Of a DNA stretch of 64,000 bases, positions 25,235 to 36,045 are shown piece after piece (within the stretch, counting starts at the first letter, position 1; each line of letters opens with the position of its first letter). The position numbers were made by a program, and so were the translations under genes. Where the stretch lies: positions 26,509,916 through 26,573,915 of the forward strand of contig JAJEKV010000006.1 of assembly GCA_021234155.1 (NCBI GenBank), in the 5' to 3' direction. Below the pieces are notes generated by a model. It did no database searches. It worked only from the letters and a program-made list of their open reading frames with translations, and had not been told where the DNA came from. This DNA is from Isoetes taiwanensis. Taxonomy: Eukaryota > Streptophyta > Lycopodiopsida > Isoetales > Isoetaceae.

Positions 25235-25330
25235 CTTTGTAGGAAATCGAAGCAGGGGGATTGCAAGAATGGATTTATGATCAGAGCATGGGTCATGTGG
25301 GAGGATTTAATGAGATAAAAGGCTTCCAGA
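25235..25330 (+). pseudogene. Possible captured exon, unrecognised
   Basis: An open + strand stretch reads EAGGLQEWIYDQSMGHVGGF and continues for about 50 codons. It looks like genuine protein sequence, but I cannot assign it. It leads into the 191-bp tandem duplication. Confidence 0.25.
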
Positions 25331-25349
25331 GTCAGTACATAGCCTCAGA

Positions 25350-25731
25350 ACTGGATGTTGCAGTAGCAATACAAAAGCAAGGGAGGTTTTGGCACTGATC
25401 CAGAAAGGTCGTGTTCTTACAAAAGACAAGGTATCTGGTTTATCAGCATTTTATTCAGAGCATGATCCTTTTCTTCAATTGTTGTAATGTGTGATATGCA
25501 GGAAAAATATCCCGATAGTTACTTGCATTGCATTATTTATACTGGATGTTGCAGTAGCAATACAAAAGCAAGAGAGGTTTTGGCACTGATCGAGAAAGGT
25601 CATATTCTTACAAAAGACAAGGTATTTAGTTTATCAGCGTTTTATTTAGAGCATGATCCTTTTCTTCAATTGTTGTATTGTGTATATGCAGGAAAAATAT
25701 TCCAATAGTTACTTGCATTACATTATTTTAT
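25350..25731 (+). repeat. 191-bp tandem duplication in Helitron D
   Basis: Two adjacent copies (25,350-25,540 and 25,541-25,731) start CTGGATGTTGCAGTAGCAAT and end in GGAAAAATAT...CATTATTTAT. There are scattered mismatches. Confidence 0.85.
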
Positions 25732-26498
25732 ACTTGAAATTGTTATGCATTAAGATGAGAAGGCAGGGATGGGTTACTTGGATGATCATTACGCACATTC
25801 GAGTTTCTAAGGTCATTTTAATGTCCTGCTGGTTAAGAGTATTAATGCATTCAGCTATTCAAATACCTTGCAAGCTGGTATAGCAACAAACAAGGCCATA
25901 TGATGGCTGCAGATACATTTTATGGCATGTAGGTTCTGGGACATCTGATTTATATATTTGTCATGGAGTAATGTTAGCTACGCAGTTTTTTAAATAGTTG
26001 GAAAAGCTATGTTGTGATAGCAGGATCATCCACATTGTGGTGGTTGTGTTTTCTTTTTGTAAAGAATGCCAGGCAGCAGGCACCTTACAACTGCATTATT
26101 ATCTTCGCAGGGATGAATTTTTGAAGAATAAGGAGGCTTTTATTGTTTTGAATAAATTAATGAACTGGCACAACTTAAAGACCGCATTTCATTAGAAGCC
26201 TACAAGGCAAAGTAGATTAGAAGAGAATGAGCTTTTGGGAATGTGATGACTGGAGTGGTTTAAAATTGAGAAAGAAATAATCATATAGCAAGGAGAAAGA
26301 TTTTGAAGTCCTGATATAAAGAAGCAGAATGAATAATCAAATACCATTACGTGTTATGTTTATGTTATGTTACAGTACCCCCATGTTGTTCAGAAACTGA
26401 AGGCTTGATTATTGAGCACATAAATGCAAGTTCCACTTCCGGTGCCAATGAGATTTGCAAATTTAGCATCACGTTTATCTCTGATTTAGATTTAGAGG

Positions 26499-26603
26499 CA
26501 AAACAAAATGATGGAGGAGAAGCCCAGCAGTTGAGAACTGTTCAAGTGCCCAAAACAAAATGATGGAGGAGAAGCCCAGCAGTTGAGGACTGTTCCAAGT
26601 GCC
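26499..26603 (+). repeat. 52-bp tandem duplication
   Basis: Two adjacent copies contain AAAATGATGGAGGAGAAGCC and AGCAGTTGAG(A/G)ACTGTTC. Confidence 0.85.
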
Positions 26604-28284
26604 CTCTTAACTAATGCTCTTCCACCAATTAATCTATTATCTCCCACTTATATGTTTCTTATGTTGACTAATAAAAATGCCCTCTTAACTCTCTCATGCT
26701 TGAGTTTCTTATAGTGAGCCATGGTCGTATCTATATTGCCTTCACGTTACAAGTTATGTTAAGGAGAGTACAAGTTATGTTAAGAATAGAATAGGATAGA
26801 TTTTTTTAAGGAGAGTATAGTTTTGTTTTGTTGCATTCATAAATTGCTTCTTAAGGTTCGTGCTATCACATCTTATATTATAATGTTTTAGTGCAAGTAA
26901 TGGACCACGCCCTAATTTGGACGGTTTGGATTCATTTATATGGCGTGGCATCATCCTAACCTTTCCTTGCAACTTACCTCTCTTTAGGCTTTCTTCTTCA
27001 AACGCGACAATCTGATAATCCAGACCCCGGTCGGTTCTTTACGGCAGGAGCTGCTTGACAGAGCCTGATATCGCGGCAGTCAGATGAATCCAAACCTTTA
27101 GGGTTTCTTTAGCTTCCATTTCGTGTTACAGCTTTGGGATTCCTTCAGCTCACGGCTATGGTTCGGATGGCGTTTTGTGCAGAGGGTTGCAATGGCTATG
27201 GCTTGCCAATCCTAGAAGAGCTTTGTTGCCCAACATGGCCCTTTTGGTCGAAACGCATGGTTGCAACATAGCATCTACTTCTGGACACAAGATAGCTGGA
27301 ATTATTATAGCAAATGGTGATGCCGAGATTTGCCCTCAGTAGAATTCAACGATCTTAAACTGATGTTTGCTTTGGCTATGGCGGCAAGCTCCCTCAATTT
27401 GCTTTATCTCTTTTTCCAGGTAACATTGCATACCACTGTGTAAATGCAAAATCCAAAGAATCTGAAGAAGTTTTTAGGCTATTCCTGTCATGGAAGCATG
27501 TTCATCTTCAAAGATGATCTAAGATGCTTAGTGTTGGTCGAAATGATTGAATTTGGCTCTGTCCTTTTATATTCATGCATTAAAATAGCAGTCGAAAGGG
27601 CGTCATAACCAGGTTATGTTGCTCCTGTTTGAGATCAAGAATCTGAGTTCCAAAAGGAGGCATCACATGTTTCCAACTCATTGAGAAAACAGTGAGTTTT
27701 AGAATTTAGTTACAGCGAAATGATTTATGTTTTTCATGAAAGTGTTTTATGTTTTGTTCACGTTTGCAAGTTTTTTTAATTCTAGGAAAAGCTGGGGGCA
27801 GAATTGCACAAAAAGAAAGTAGTTGATTGCAGCAAATAAAGACAGGGTGAAAGACCACCTCAAAAAGCAATTTGTGTAATGAGCTTTAGACCATTACGTT
27901 GTCTTTCATTCTGGGCAAAACAAGGCATTGACATAGTGCACATTGTATTATTACTTAAGACTGGTGAAGCTATCTGCTAATTTGATGTGCTGATGGTCAA
28001 TACATGCTGACAAAGGTGAAATACTGTGCATTGTCGAATGAATTTGTATTGTGCAAAAAGTCGGATTAAAGAGAACAAAGAAAAGGTGTGCTTCATTCTA
28101 AACACCTAAAGTAGTATTTAACATGCACACACTGTTCTGCTACAGGAAGAAGTAATGGTATGGCTCAGAGTATGCAGAATGAAGCTGACCCTTTGAAAAC
28201 TTGTACAACAGCTATTTATATTTAAACACATTGCTATCCCGTTAAACTTTTGTTCTTCTGAAGATACCATAGAGTTTGTTATCA

Positions 28285-29021
28285 TCGGATCTTGGGGGTG
28301 ATAAGGTCTTTAAGAAAACCCACAATTCTAAGGCAAAGGTTATTTGGAGCGGAAAAGCTAACAAATAGACCAATATTCCAAGTGAATCGGATTTCTAGGT
28401 TTCTGCTGCTGCAAGGTATCTGCACACAATGAAACTATTCGTGGAGTTGAGTTCAAGGATTATCCATAGGGATACAATTTTGGTTGCATATATGTCTTCA
28501 AATTTCTGTTCTGTTCTAGGCTGGTGGATGAATCAAAGTCTGGTATCCTTTATGCCGGTGTTCAGAACTATGTAAGGCCTTCTGGAGTAACAATTGCAAT
28601 AGTGAGGAAAGATTTATAGGACATGCACAACCCATAACTCCTGTTATGCTTGATTAATTTACAAGATACATGCAGATATGTGGTCTGGTCTTTAAAGAGC
28701 TATTAGAACAAGGGGGCTTGGAAAGCACTGAAGAAGGAAAACTTGGAGAAGTCGAAGTTGCTGTATTATGCTATAGATGCCAGCAATGGCTTCTACAAAT
28801 GCCCTGCTGAGAAATCAGTGAGATCTCTCATGAATGTGCCTTTCACTATGCCAACACCTGAACTCGAGGCTGCCTTCATCAAAGAAGCTGCATCTTGAAG
28901 TATGGTACAACACAAAGTTCATAGATCTATTGATGGAGTCAGGTCCATTTACAATGCCATGCCTAAGGCTGAAGTGGAGAAACTGGTCCGTTTGATGACA
29001 GATTTCCAATCTAAGCATTGA
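28285..29021 (+). pseudogene. PSAT: Phosphoserine aminotransferase fragment captured by a Helitron
   Basis: These are broken exons of phosphoserine aminotransferase, the PLP enzyme converting 3-phosphohydroxypyruvate and glutamate to phosphoserine in the plastid serine pathway. In order they read GGDKVFKK and VIWSGKA (about 28,297-28,365), ARYLH and NETIRGVEFKDYP (28,415-28,466), [19 protein letters not shown] (28,545-28,605), an intron ending TGCAG near 28,675, then [49 protein letters not shown] and a C-terminus ending DFQSKH with a stop at 29,019-29,021. Motifs and order match the family as I know it. In-frame stops and at least two frameshifts show it is dead. A possible first exon with a transit-peptide-like start lies near 27,190-27,420. 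The frame open on the opposite strand at 28,815-29,018 is a shadow. Confidence 0.85.
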
Positions 29022-29129
29022 TATCTTTGAAATTCAATTATATGTGCTCGGCTGATCAAATATAATAAGATCACCACGATGTTTTCTTGAGATTTATATT
29101 TAAACAGTTTACTTCTCCAGTATTTTTAA

Positions 29130-29211
29130 AGCACGTTAAGCAAGCAAGGTAGTTCATAGGACACCGGATTAGCACGTTAAGCAAGCAAGGTAGTTCATAG
29201 GACACCGGATT
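29130..29211 (+). repeat. 41-bp tandem duplication
   Basis: Two perfect adjacent copies begin AGCACGTTAAGCAAGCAAGG, just downstream of the captured aminotransferase. Confidence 0.9.
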
Positions 29212-30366
29212 TGGATTTTTACTGGAGACAGAATATAGATTTTTACCGAGTTAGAAAAATGAGAACTGAACAAATGCTGGATTGATTGTCGGTGGGATTT
29301 ATTCCCCTACATGAAGAGGTCATGCCTGATCTCAATTTAGAAGCTTCTTTTCCTCCTAATTGCCATTCATTTTGCTCTTCGTTTCATGTCACCATGATCC
29401 TTCAATGATCAGTTCAACTGACATGTTAAAAACGTTAAATATTTGTTTGTTGCAATTCATAGAGATATAGGGTATATATTGCATGCCTCCTTCATGATTT
29501 AATCAAATTGGATAGTCATAGTGGTGAGATATGATCGAATTGGATGGAGGTTACACCAGAGACAAGACAGTTCATGAACGTAAAAGGGACTACTCGGGAT
29601 TGTGGAATAGGAACTACTCTGGATAACTTTTTGAAATGGAATATATCTTCATGCAGAACAACTCATACACATGGCCACTCACTATTCAGTTCCCAAAATG
29701 ATCTAATAGCCTAGAAGTTGCTCTACACAAATGCACAACTTTCCAAAATGATCCAATGACACAGAAGTTACTGTATGCAAATGCATAAGTTTTCAAATTA
29801 TACCCAGAACATTTATAAGTTCCCAAATTATGCCTTACCATCCAATTTTCCCAGCTGCTTAGAATGCTCCTCATCTACCTAGATGTACTTCGGCCTACTA
29901 AAAAATGAGATCTAGAACCCAAATACAAATATCAAATTTTGATATATCAAATATTGTGTCATCGTTTCATCAAATAAGTCATCAATTCCTCATTAAAATA
30001 AGCGTGGAATTACTTAATAATTGATGTGGAATTACTTAATAACTTATGAATATGATTGTGGCATTTGCATATGAAGAGACAAGGCCATGTGCCAATTTGT
30101 TCTGATTGGGTATACCATTGTGTGGACCTCTCTCTTAACAACAAGAAGCCATTCAAAAACATGCATGATCGAAACGGTTATGCCCAGCAACGCTGGGCAC
30201 TATTACTAGTGCCCTTATATTTGGCAACAATTCACTATGGCTTCAATAATATTGCCTTGGCATCTACTTACTACCACACACTATAGCCAATAAACGTATT
30301 CTAACTCCACCTAAATGTTGTGGAGAATGGATCAATAAACTTGGAGAGATTACTTGAACGATTGTT

Positions 30367-30538
30367 GCAAGAGGCCCTTATGATAAAGTCTTGAACACGT
30401 GGTGAACGGATCATAAACTTGAAGATAATATTTGAATGAACATAGAAAGATTGCAAGAGGCCCTTATGATAAAGTCTTGAACACGTGGTGAACGGATCAT
30501 AAACTTGAAGATAATATTTGAATGAACATAGAGAGATT
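30367..30538 (+). repeat. 86-bp tandem duplication
   Basis: Two near-identical adjacent copies contain GCAAGAGGCCCTTATGATAA, with a decayed third copy to about 30,590. Confidence 0.85.
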
Positions 30539-30674
30539 ATCTGAACGAACGTCGCAAAAGCCCCCTATGTAAAGTCTTGAACACTTGGAAAGTAAATATG
30601 AAAGTAGGTTTCTCCGATTTCTCTATTGTTAAGGTTCTCAAACTATGCCCAGCAACGCTGGGCACCATAACTAT

Positions 30675-32220
30675 GTATTATATAAAACATCTTTCTGGAC
30701 TTTTACACTCCGTAAGGGCAAGGTGCAAGGCGAGGAGCGAGGTACAAGTCCACTGCTGAGACCTGCATTGAGCCTCCTACATGGCATCAAAGTCCACAAG
30801 GGTGTTTTAGTGAACTTAAAAGGAACTTATGTTAAAATTACGTGCGTTTATTAAATTTACGTGATTTAAAAACAGTGTAATTTGATAGTAATTTCAACAA
30901 AGATCCTTTAGCACTATTGTTAAGTTGACATAGCAGTGTACCCTTGTAGCTACTGCTGTTATAGCTAACTTAGCAATTGCTCTATGTTTTGATTAATATA
31001 ATCCACCGCTGCCAAGTTATTCTTATGGGATTTCCCAATATTTTGTGGCTTGTCTATTCCCTGCATCCTTCAATCACACTCCTTTGGAGATGCCTTATGC
31101 ATCTCAATGATGTATTGTGCACAATATGTGTTCATCGTACCATATTCAGGGTTATATGCCCGTTAGACTTCAAAAGGTGTCTTTTGTCTTACCAATTCTC
31201 TAGTAACTACACCCTTTGGGTTATGTAGGGGCCATCCATCCATGATATGACACGTGTTCCCTTTTTATATAATACCGACCACCTTCTGAACTGAATACTA
31301 TATATCATACCCCCCTACATGAAAAATGGCCTATAATATCCTCTCATGGCACTTCCATTCAAAGTCCCAGTTATGATTCAAATATACTTTTCAAGCACAC
31401 TGCACATCTTTGAGACAGTTGCACCCCGAAAAATTAATGTACTAAGAGGAATTTATTGAATACTATTCCAAAAATTTATCTTACTAACACAATAAATTTC
31501 TTGGGAATAGCATTTCAAGATAGCATTTACATAATGGTACATATTGTGGTATTTTTCTTTTTCTTTTTCTTTTTCGTTTTCTTTTTCTTTTTACCTTCTA
31601 TACATACAGGTTTAGGTAGTTTTGCTAAGACTTTAATAATGAGGTAGTTTTGCTAACACTTTAATAAGATGAACATATTTATATTTATGTTGAGAAGTAA
31701 CAATCAACTTTACACCAAAAGATACACCGGTTTTAGTTTGCAGACGTAGTTTTACCTCAGTTAATTTGTTGTTAATTTGTTTTACCTCACTTAATTTGAG
31801 ATTATTTCCCTCAAACAAAGTGACAGGTACAAAGGTGGTTCAAATTCAAAAGCAGGCAAAGTAGACAGAAAGGGGAGAATTAACATAACCTTTCATCCGT
31901 CCATGCCCTCCAATACGGACCACAAGACATTAATAAGCACCAACCCATACTGAGCCAGCATTTTGTTTCCCTTCCGTATTATTACCAATTTTCGTGGCAT
32001 GCATACTTACTTCAGACTGAGAAGGTCAGATTGATAACGTCAGTAACTTACCAAATTCTCCATTTTGTCTTCAATTTATATTTGTGTTGATAAGTTCCGT
32101 CCTTTAGGCCACCAAATTCACCAGTTTACAGATTCAGCAGATTCATCATTTACCAGATTCAGCATTCTGATCTCAGTTTAGACTTGTCTCTGATAAGGTT
32201 GGTGTAGTTAGAGTGCTGAT
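30675..32220. other. Intergenic sequence, no gene recognised
   Basis: AT-rich sequence with a pyrimidine tract of CTTTTT units at 31,551-31,592. Short open frames show no domain or splice evidence. Confidence 0.4.
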
Positions 32221-32232
32221 AGCAGATTGGCC

Positions 32233-32240
32233 TATAAAAA
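32233..32240 (+). promoter_or_regulatory. Candidate TATA box of the hevein-like pseudogene
   Basis: TATAAAAA lies about 68 bp upstream of the ATG at 32,308. That leaves room for a short leader of roughly 40 nt if transcription starts about 30 bp downstream. Position and sequence fit a plant core promoter; function is inference. Confidence 0.4.
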
Positions 32241-32307
32241 CCAGAAGCCAAGCCTGGGGAGTTTGGTCTGCTTGATTTGTTTGAAGACGAAGAAGTTTGA
32301 GCGTGCA

Positions 32308-32634
32308 ATGGCCGTTGTGATGATAATGGGGGTTTGGTTAGCTCATGTTAGCTCAAAACGAATCCGAACTGCGGTCTTCTTTGGCGGTTCTATCAAGGAT
32401 TCGGGAAATGCTGCAGCATTTGGAATTGGTGTGGCTATGGAAATGATTATTGTGGCTCGAAACCACTCATGCAATGTAGCGGTGGATCCATGGCTGATCC
32501 ATTCCGCGATTCTTGAGCACGCTGTTCGCAACCGCACCCTCAAATCAAAGAAAAAGAATGCTGAGGACATTGCTCACAGCCACACCCTCAATGCAAACAA
32601 GCATATTAACTCCACTTCACCTGGCAGAGTGTAA
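32308..32634 (+). pseudogene. Hevein-like chitin-binding protein, broken copy 1
   Basis: From the ATG at 32,308 the frame reads a hydrophobic leader (MAVVMIMGVWLAHVSS) typical of a signal peptide. The next segment is hevein-like in another frame: NPNCG, then CCSIWNWCGYGNDYCGS at 32,409-32,459, then LMQCSGGSMADPF. These cysteine spacings (CC, WC, YCG, and a C-terminal C pair that is C-x-C in copy 2) match chitin-binding type-1 domains of plant defence lectins and class I/IV chitinases. A second shift returns to a lysine-rich tail ending NSTSPGRV with a stop at 32,632-32,634. At least two frameshifts and a premature TGA at 32,514 make it a pseudogene. Copy 2 at 46,365-46,568 keeps the tail in one frame with the domain. 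Confidence 0.6.
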
Positions 32635-32892
32635 CCTTATATCCTTATTATCTACACTCTATCTTACTATCTATCCACCCATCCATCCATTCACCTGCAT
32701 GGCAATATTTGTTCTGCCTCTTTTATATCCAGTATAAATAACATTTGGATGCTTTTCAGCTGTTCGCTATAACCTATTCTACTTTCCTACATATTGTCTC
32801 GTGTTGCTACAAAACTCCTTCTCTTGATGTTGCTTGTCTTTGCATAGGTATTATTCACTAAAGAGTAAGTTTAGGAACTACATTGTTGAAAT
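32430..32892 (+). repeat. Left part of segmental duplication (copy 1)
   Basis: It matches 46,365-46,818, including the pseudogene tail, the CCATCCATCCATTCACCTGC tract and CACTAAAGAGTAAGTTTA. Copy 1 has about 10 extra bases near 32,875. The match is broken by element 2 and resumes at 43,351. Confidence 0.85.
32889..32892. repeat. Target-site duplication of element 2, left (AAAT)
   Basis: AAAT precedes the left end and is repeated at 43,351-43,354. The uninterrupted copy near 46,818 reads TGTTGAAAATAGATAA, which matches the joined flanks. Confidence 0.7.
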
Positions 32893-33244
32893 AAGCACGA
32901 ATTCATTAATTAGAGAAATTTGGAATTCTCGTTTAGCATGAAATAGGTTAGCGGGTAGCCATATAGTGCAAAAACTACTACCAATTGAGTAAAAGTTGGC
33001 GTTTTTTTGCACAAATTCTGCAAATGCTTCAGTCTTATTCGGAAATATAGTTTTTACTGCTAATGCAAAGGTTCACCGCGAGTATAACGTAGTAGGAGGA
33101 GGGAGTGTGAAAACTTCTGAAGAAGCCTTGAACGCGATGTTTCGCAGCTGAAAGGAGAGACGAAAAGAATGTGCCTTTTATTAAAACCATATGAGAGCAT
33201 TGTGTTAAAAGAAGGTACCGAGGAGCAAGGATATCACACAAAAT

Positions 33245-34480
33245 TCAAGATAAAGCCATGTAATTGTTACATGAGAGGATCGCTACAGCGATTATTTTTA
33301 GCATTAAACATATGGTAAAAGATATGGGTAAAGACAAAACCAAAGTTTTGAAACAAAAATTTTCATTGAAGGAAGTAATATACAACATAATTAATTGATT
33401 GAAGGAGATAATTATTCGATTGTGTTTGGATACTTGATCGTGTATCACACCCATTTCATTGGCCATGCGATTGACATGCTCTCTACCCAATTCCATAGCT
33501 TGTGTTGTGTCCATCTCACGAATAACCCAGGACCTCTCGGAATCCCGAACACCCATGGCGTTTTTGCGATGCGCCTGCAGATGTGAATCAGGCTCCCATT
33601 CTTCATCATCCACTTTGATTTGCTCCCCGCCTATAAGTTAAGTTTTGCAAGAGCTCCTTGCGGTAGCATTCTCATGTGGATGATAGAGCTTCGCTTCTTC
33701 TTTGTGTACACGATGCTCCTGTGACCCAAGAACCTCATCTTGGTCAATGTCCATGTCTTTGTTAGTCCGCTTCCATTTGCTTTGGGTCTGTTTCCATGTG
33801 TTCTACGCCTAATGTATTCAAACTTATGTTAAGCTGTCAAGAAAGGCATGTACCCATCAAGCTTCTCATTAAGTGCATTCAATTTTTGGAAAGTGGGCTC
33901 GTGGCTTCTATACCTTTTTCCGCCTCTTCAAGCAAGCGCTTTGTTTCTTGCATTCTCTCTTAGTAGGACTTAGCATCGAGGTTTTCCAAAATGGAACCCA
34001 ACTTTGATAGATCTCAGTTTTGGGTGATATCGATGTCGGTTGAGCTGGATCGTGGTCAACATTCTCTCGCTTCGGCTCTTCCTCAAACCCATCGGCACTT
34101 GGATTGGCCATCTTATCAAAGCGTTTCAAAGAACGCCCTCGGGAAAGCGCACACTTTACGAACTTTGAAAGCCACGCTCTTTTTGCCTTGCATAAGAGCA
34201 ACCACGAAGTCGGTAGAAAATTTAAAAAAAAATCCGTAACACAACCATCGGTTCGGCACCGCTTTGTTCAACAATATGGTAGGCATAGGAGGTTTTCACC
34301 GGCATTTCAATACAAGATCTCCTTCCATTGCCGCCCATTTGAATCTTGGTTTGCCTGTAAAAAGAGTCTGATATTTCTTTTTTTATCTTCTCGTCGGCAT
34401 CCTCATTACACTGCTAGCGGCATTGGAGGCAATGGTGTTGACTTAGGAGCCTTGCCGCAGTGTGGACATAGGTGAAGCTC
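33245..34480 (-). pseudogene. Minus-strand coding remnant, cargo of element 2 (distal part)
   Basis: Open stretches at 33,613-33,245 and 34,201-33,908 are protein-like: the first includes DDEEWEPDSHLQAHRKNAM and is highly charged, the second includes SRGRSLKRFDKMANPSADGF. A CPHCG dipeptide pair is visible near 34,470 on the same strand. I do not recognise the protein. Frames change between pieces, so introns or decay are present. Confidence 0.35.
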
Positions 34481-34972
34481 CAACTCACAGTTTGCACAAA
34501 AAGCTACCTAACATCACTCCCGTTAATGCACATATGACTAATAAAGTACTGATGTTCTTTCACCCTTCTTTTGCTCTCCCATCCCATTTCTTCATAGGAA
34601 CCTAAAGATAGGTAGCCACCGCTGCGAATTTGCTTCGATGCTTGAACAAGCAATTGGGCAAATTCAATCGCGCATGATAATGACCAAGTGATAAACTTTG
34701 GCATCCGTCATGGTAGCTATCCTTGTAAATAGATCTCAGTATTTCTTGCAATCCCATACCTTGTTTATCCCTCGGATGTCAATAAATATCGATTAATACA
34801 GATTCTCTAACACTTGGGAGGAAGTAGGGATGCCATCCTTGGTCAACTTTGCTATGACAATATTTTTCTTTTCCTTTCTTTTTCTAGCCTCTTACGGCTT
34901 TAGAATATTCCCGATTGGCTCCAAAAAGGCTGTGTAGGTTACCTAGTGTATGATCCTTGTTATAGTTAGCCT

Positions 34973-35937
34973 TCACGCATTATCAGACGTAAGATCCGAT
35001 ATATCCATTATTCTCGCTCGCTTGAAATCGGGAAAAGCCCGAAGCAATTCCTCCCAAATATCGAAATCCTTTTGCAGCAAATTTGAGGCATAAGACAAAA
35101 TTTCAAGCCTCATAAAAGTGAGGGTTTCCGATGTCAATTGCCCGTTGTTCCGCAATCAAATCTCCCGCTATAACCCGACCGCACCTTTAAATAGGTCTTG
35201 CCTTCTATAATCTCATCGAAAGCAAAAATGTGGACAACTCTGCATTCGACATACCTCGTAGAGCAACCGGAGCCGGTCTTGTTAAAGAAGTCTTTGGATG
35301 GTTTGTCCGGAAACTCACCATGATCGTCACCGAAGTTTCTACGACTCACCCACGGCCGGCAACTTCCATTAACTTCTTGAAAACCTTCTCATCCATAAAA
35401 ATGAATTGCTTTTCATCCTTAAGCTCCTCGCACTTTCAAGGTGGTCGCGTTGCAATTTTATGGAAATCTGGCAACAATTTCAAGGTCATCGGGGATCGCG
35501 GATCGCCAACTTGGCAAGTAGAAAACAAATAAATACCTTCCAAGCTGAAGTTTTAGCTGTCCCTATAGGTCCTTGTGGAGGGCAACCATAAGCCTTTAGC
35601 CGATGACGGTTGTTGCGGCGCCAATCGGTGGCTCTCTCGTACCGGTGTTTGCAATTACTTCAAGTTGCATTGAATACTCAACTCTATATATTCCTTGTCT
35701 CAGTAAGATTTCCGTTCGGCACCCTCGATCTTCTTCTAGCATATACTTTGGCAAATTCTCGTTCTTTGCTTTCGAACTTCGTAGGCCGTAGAACAAAGGA
35801 GTTGTGCAAAGACAAATATCCGTGGTTGCGGAAATAATATAAAATTTCTTGCCCTTCAAATCTTCCGGATTGCTCCATGTCACCCTCCTCCCGAAAGATA
35901 GACAACCGTCAGTCAAATCTACATAACGAGTGTCCAA
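34973..35937 (-). pseudogene. Minus-strand coding remnant, cargo of element 2 (middle part)
   Basis: Open stretches at 35,937-35,596, 35,349-35,134 and 35,155-34,973 overlap or adjoin. The middle one contains HIFAFDEI and GRFDCGTTGN; a DCG triplet recalls Ulp1-like cysteine proteases often carried by plant transposons. However, the conserved Trp, Asp and Gln spacing before it is not visible, so I do not claim it. Confidence 0.3.
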
Positions 35938-36045
35938 AAGATAAAGAATTAGTTACCTGGTAATAGGGTCAAACGGAACGACGTCAGCAGGGTGAGGACC
36001 TCTGTCGGGTATGTCTTGAAGCTTTTAACCGTAGTTTGAACATGG

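Larger units (their letters stand above)
26871..30209 (+). mobile_element. Non-autonomous Helitron E, nested in D
   Basis: It has both canonical ends: 5' A|TCTTATATTATAATG and 3' GCCCAGCAACGCTGGGC with CTAG|T at 30,206-30,209. Removing it restores D with an A-T target, as expected for Helitron insertion. It is 3,339 bp long and carries a broken phosphoserine aminotransferase gene that retains at least one intron, so it was captured from genomic DNA rather than from an mRNA copy. Confidence 0.8.
24604..30674 (+). mobile_element. Non-autonomous Helitron D, split by Helitron E
   Basis: It begins TTATTATAATATTTTAGTG directly after Helitron C and shares the CCACGCCCTAAATCGGACAG-type subterminal sequence. 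It ends with GCCCAGCAACGCTGGGC and CTAT at 30,671-30,674. Helitron E (26,871-30,209) is inserted within it between an A and a T. Without E the element is about 2.7 kb. Inside are several two-copy tandem duplications. Confidence 0.65.

Noticed and set aside
28815-29018. Minus-strand frame opposite the aminotransferase fragment
   Set aside because: The + strand carries recognisable aminotransferase exons, so the minus frame is a shadow.
35134-35349. Ulp1-like protease (DCG motif)
   Set aside because: Only the DCG triplet is visible. The His, Trp, Asp and Gln with the expected spacing are missing.
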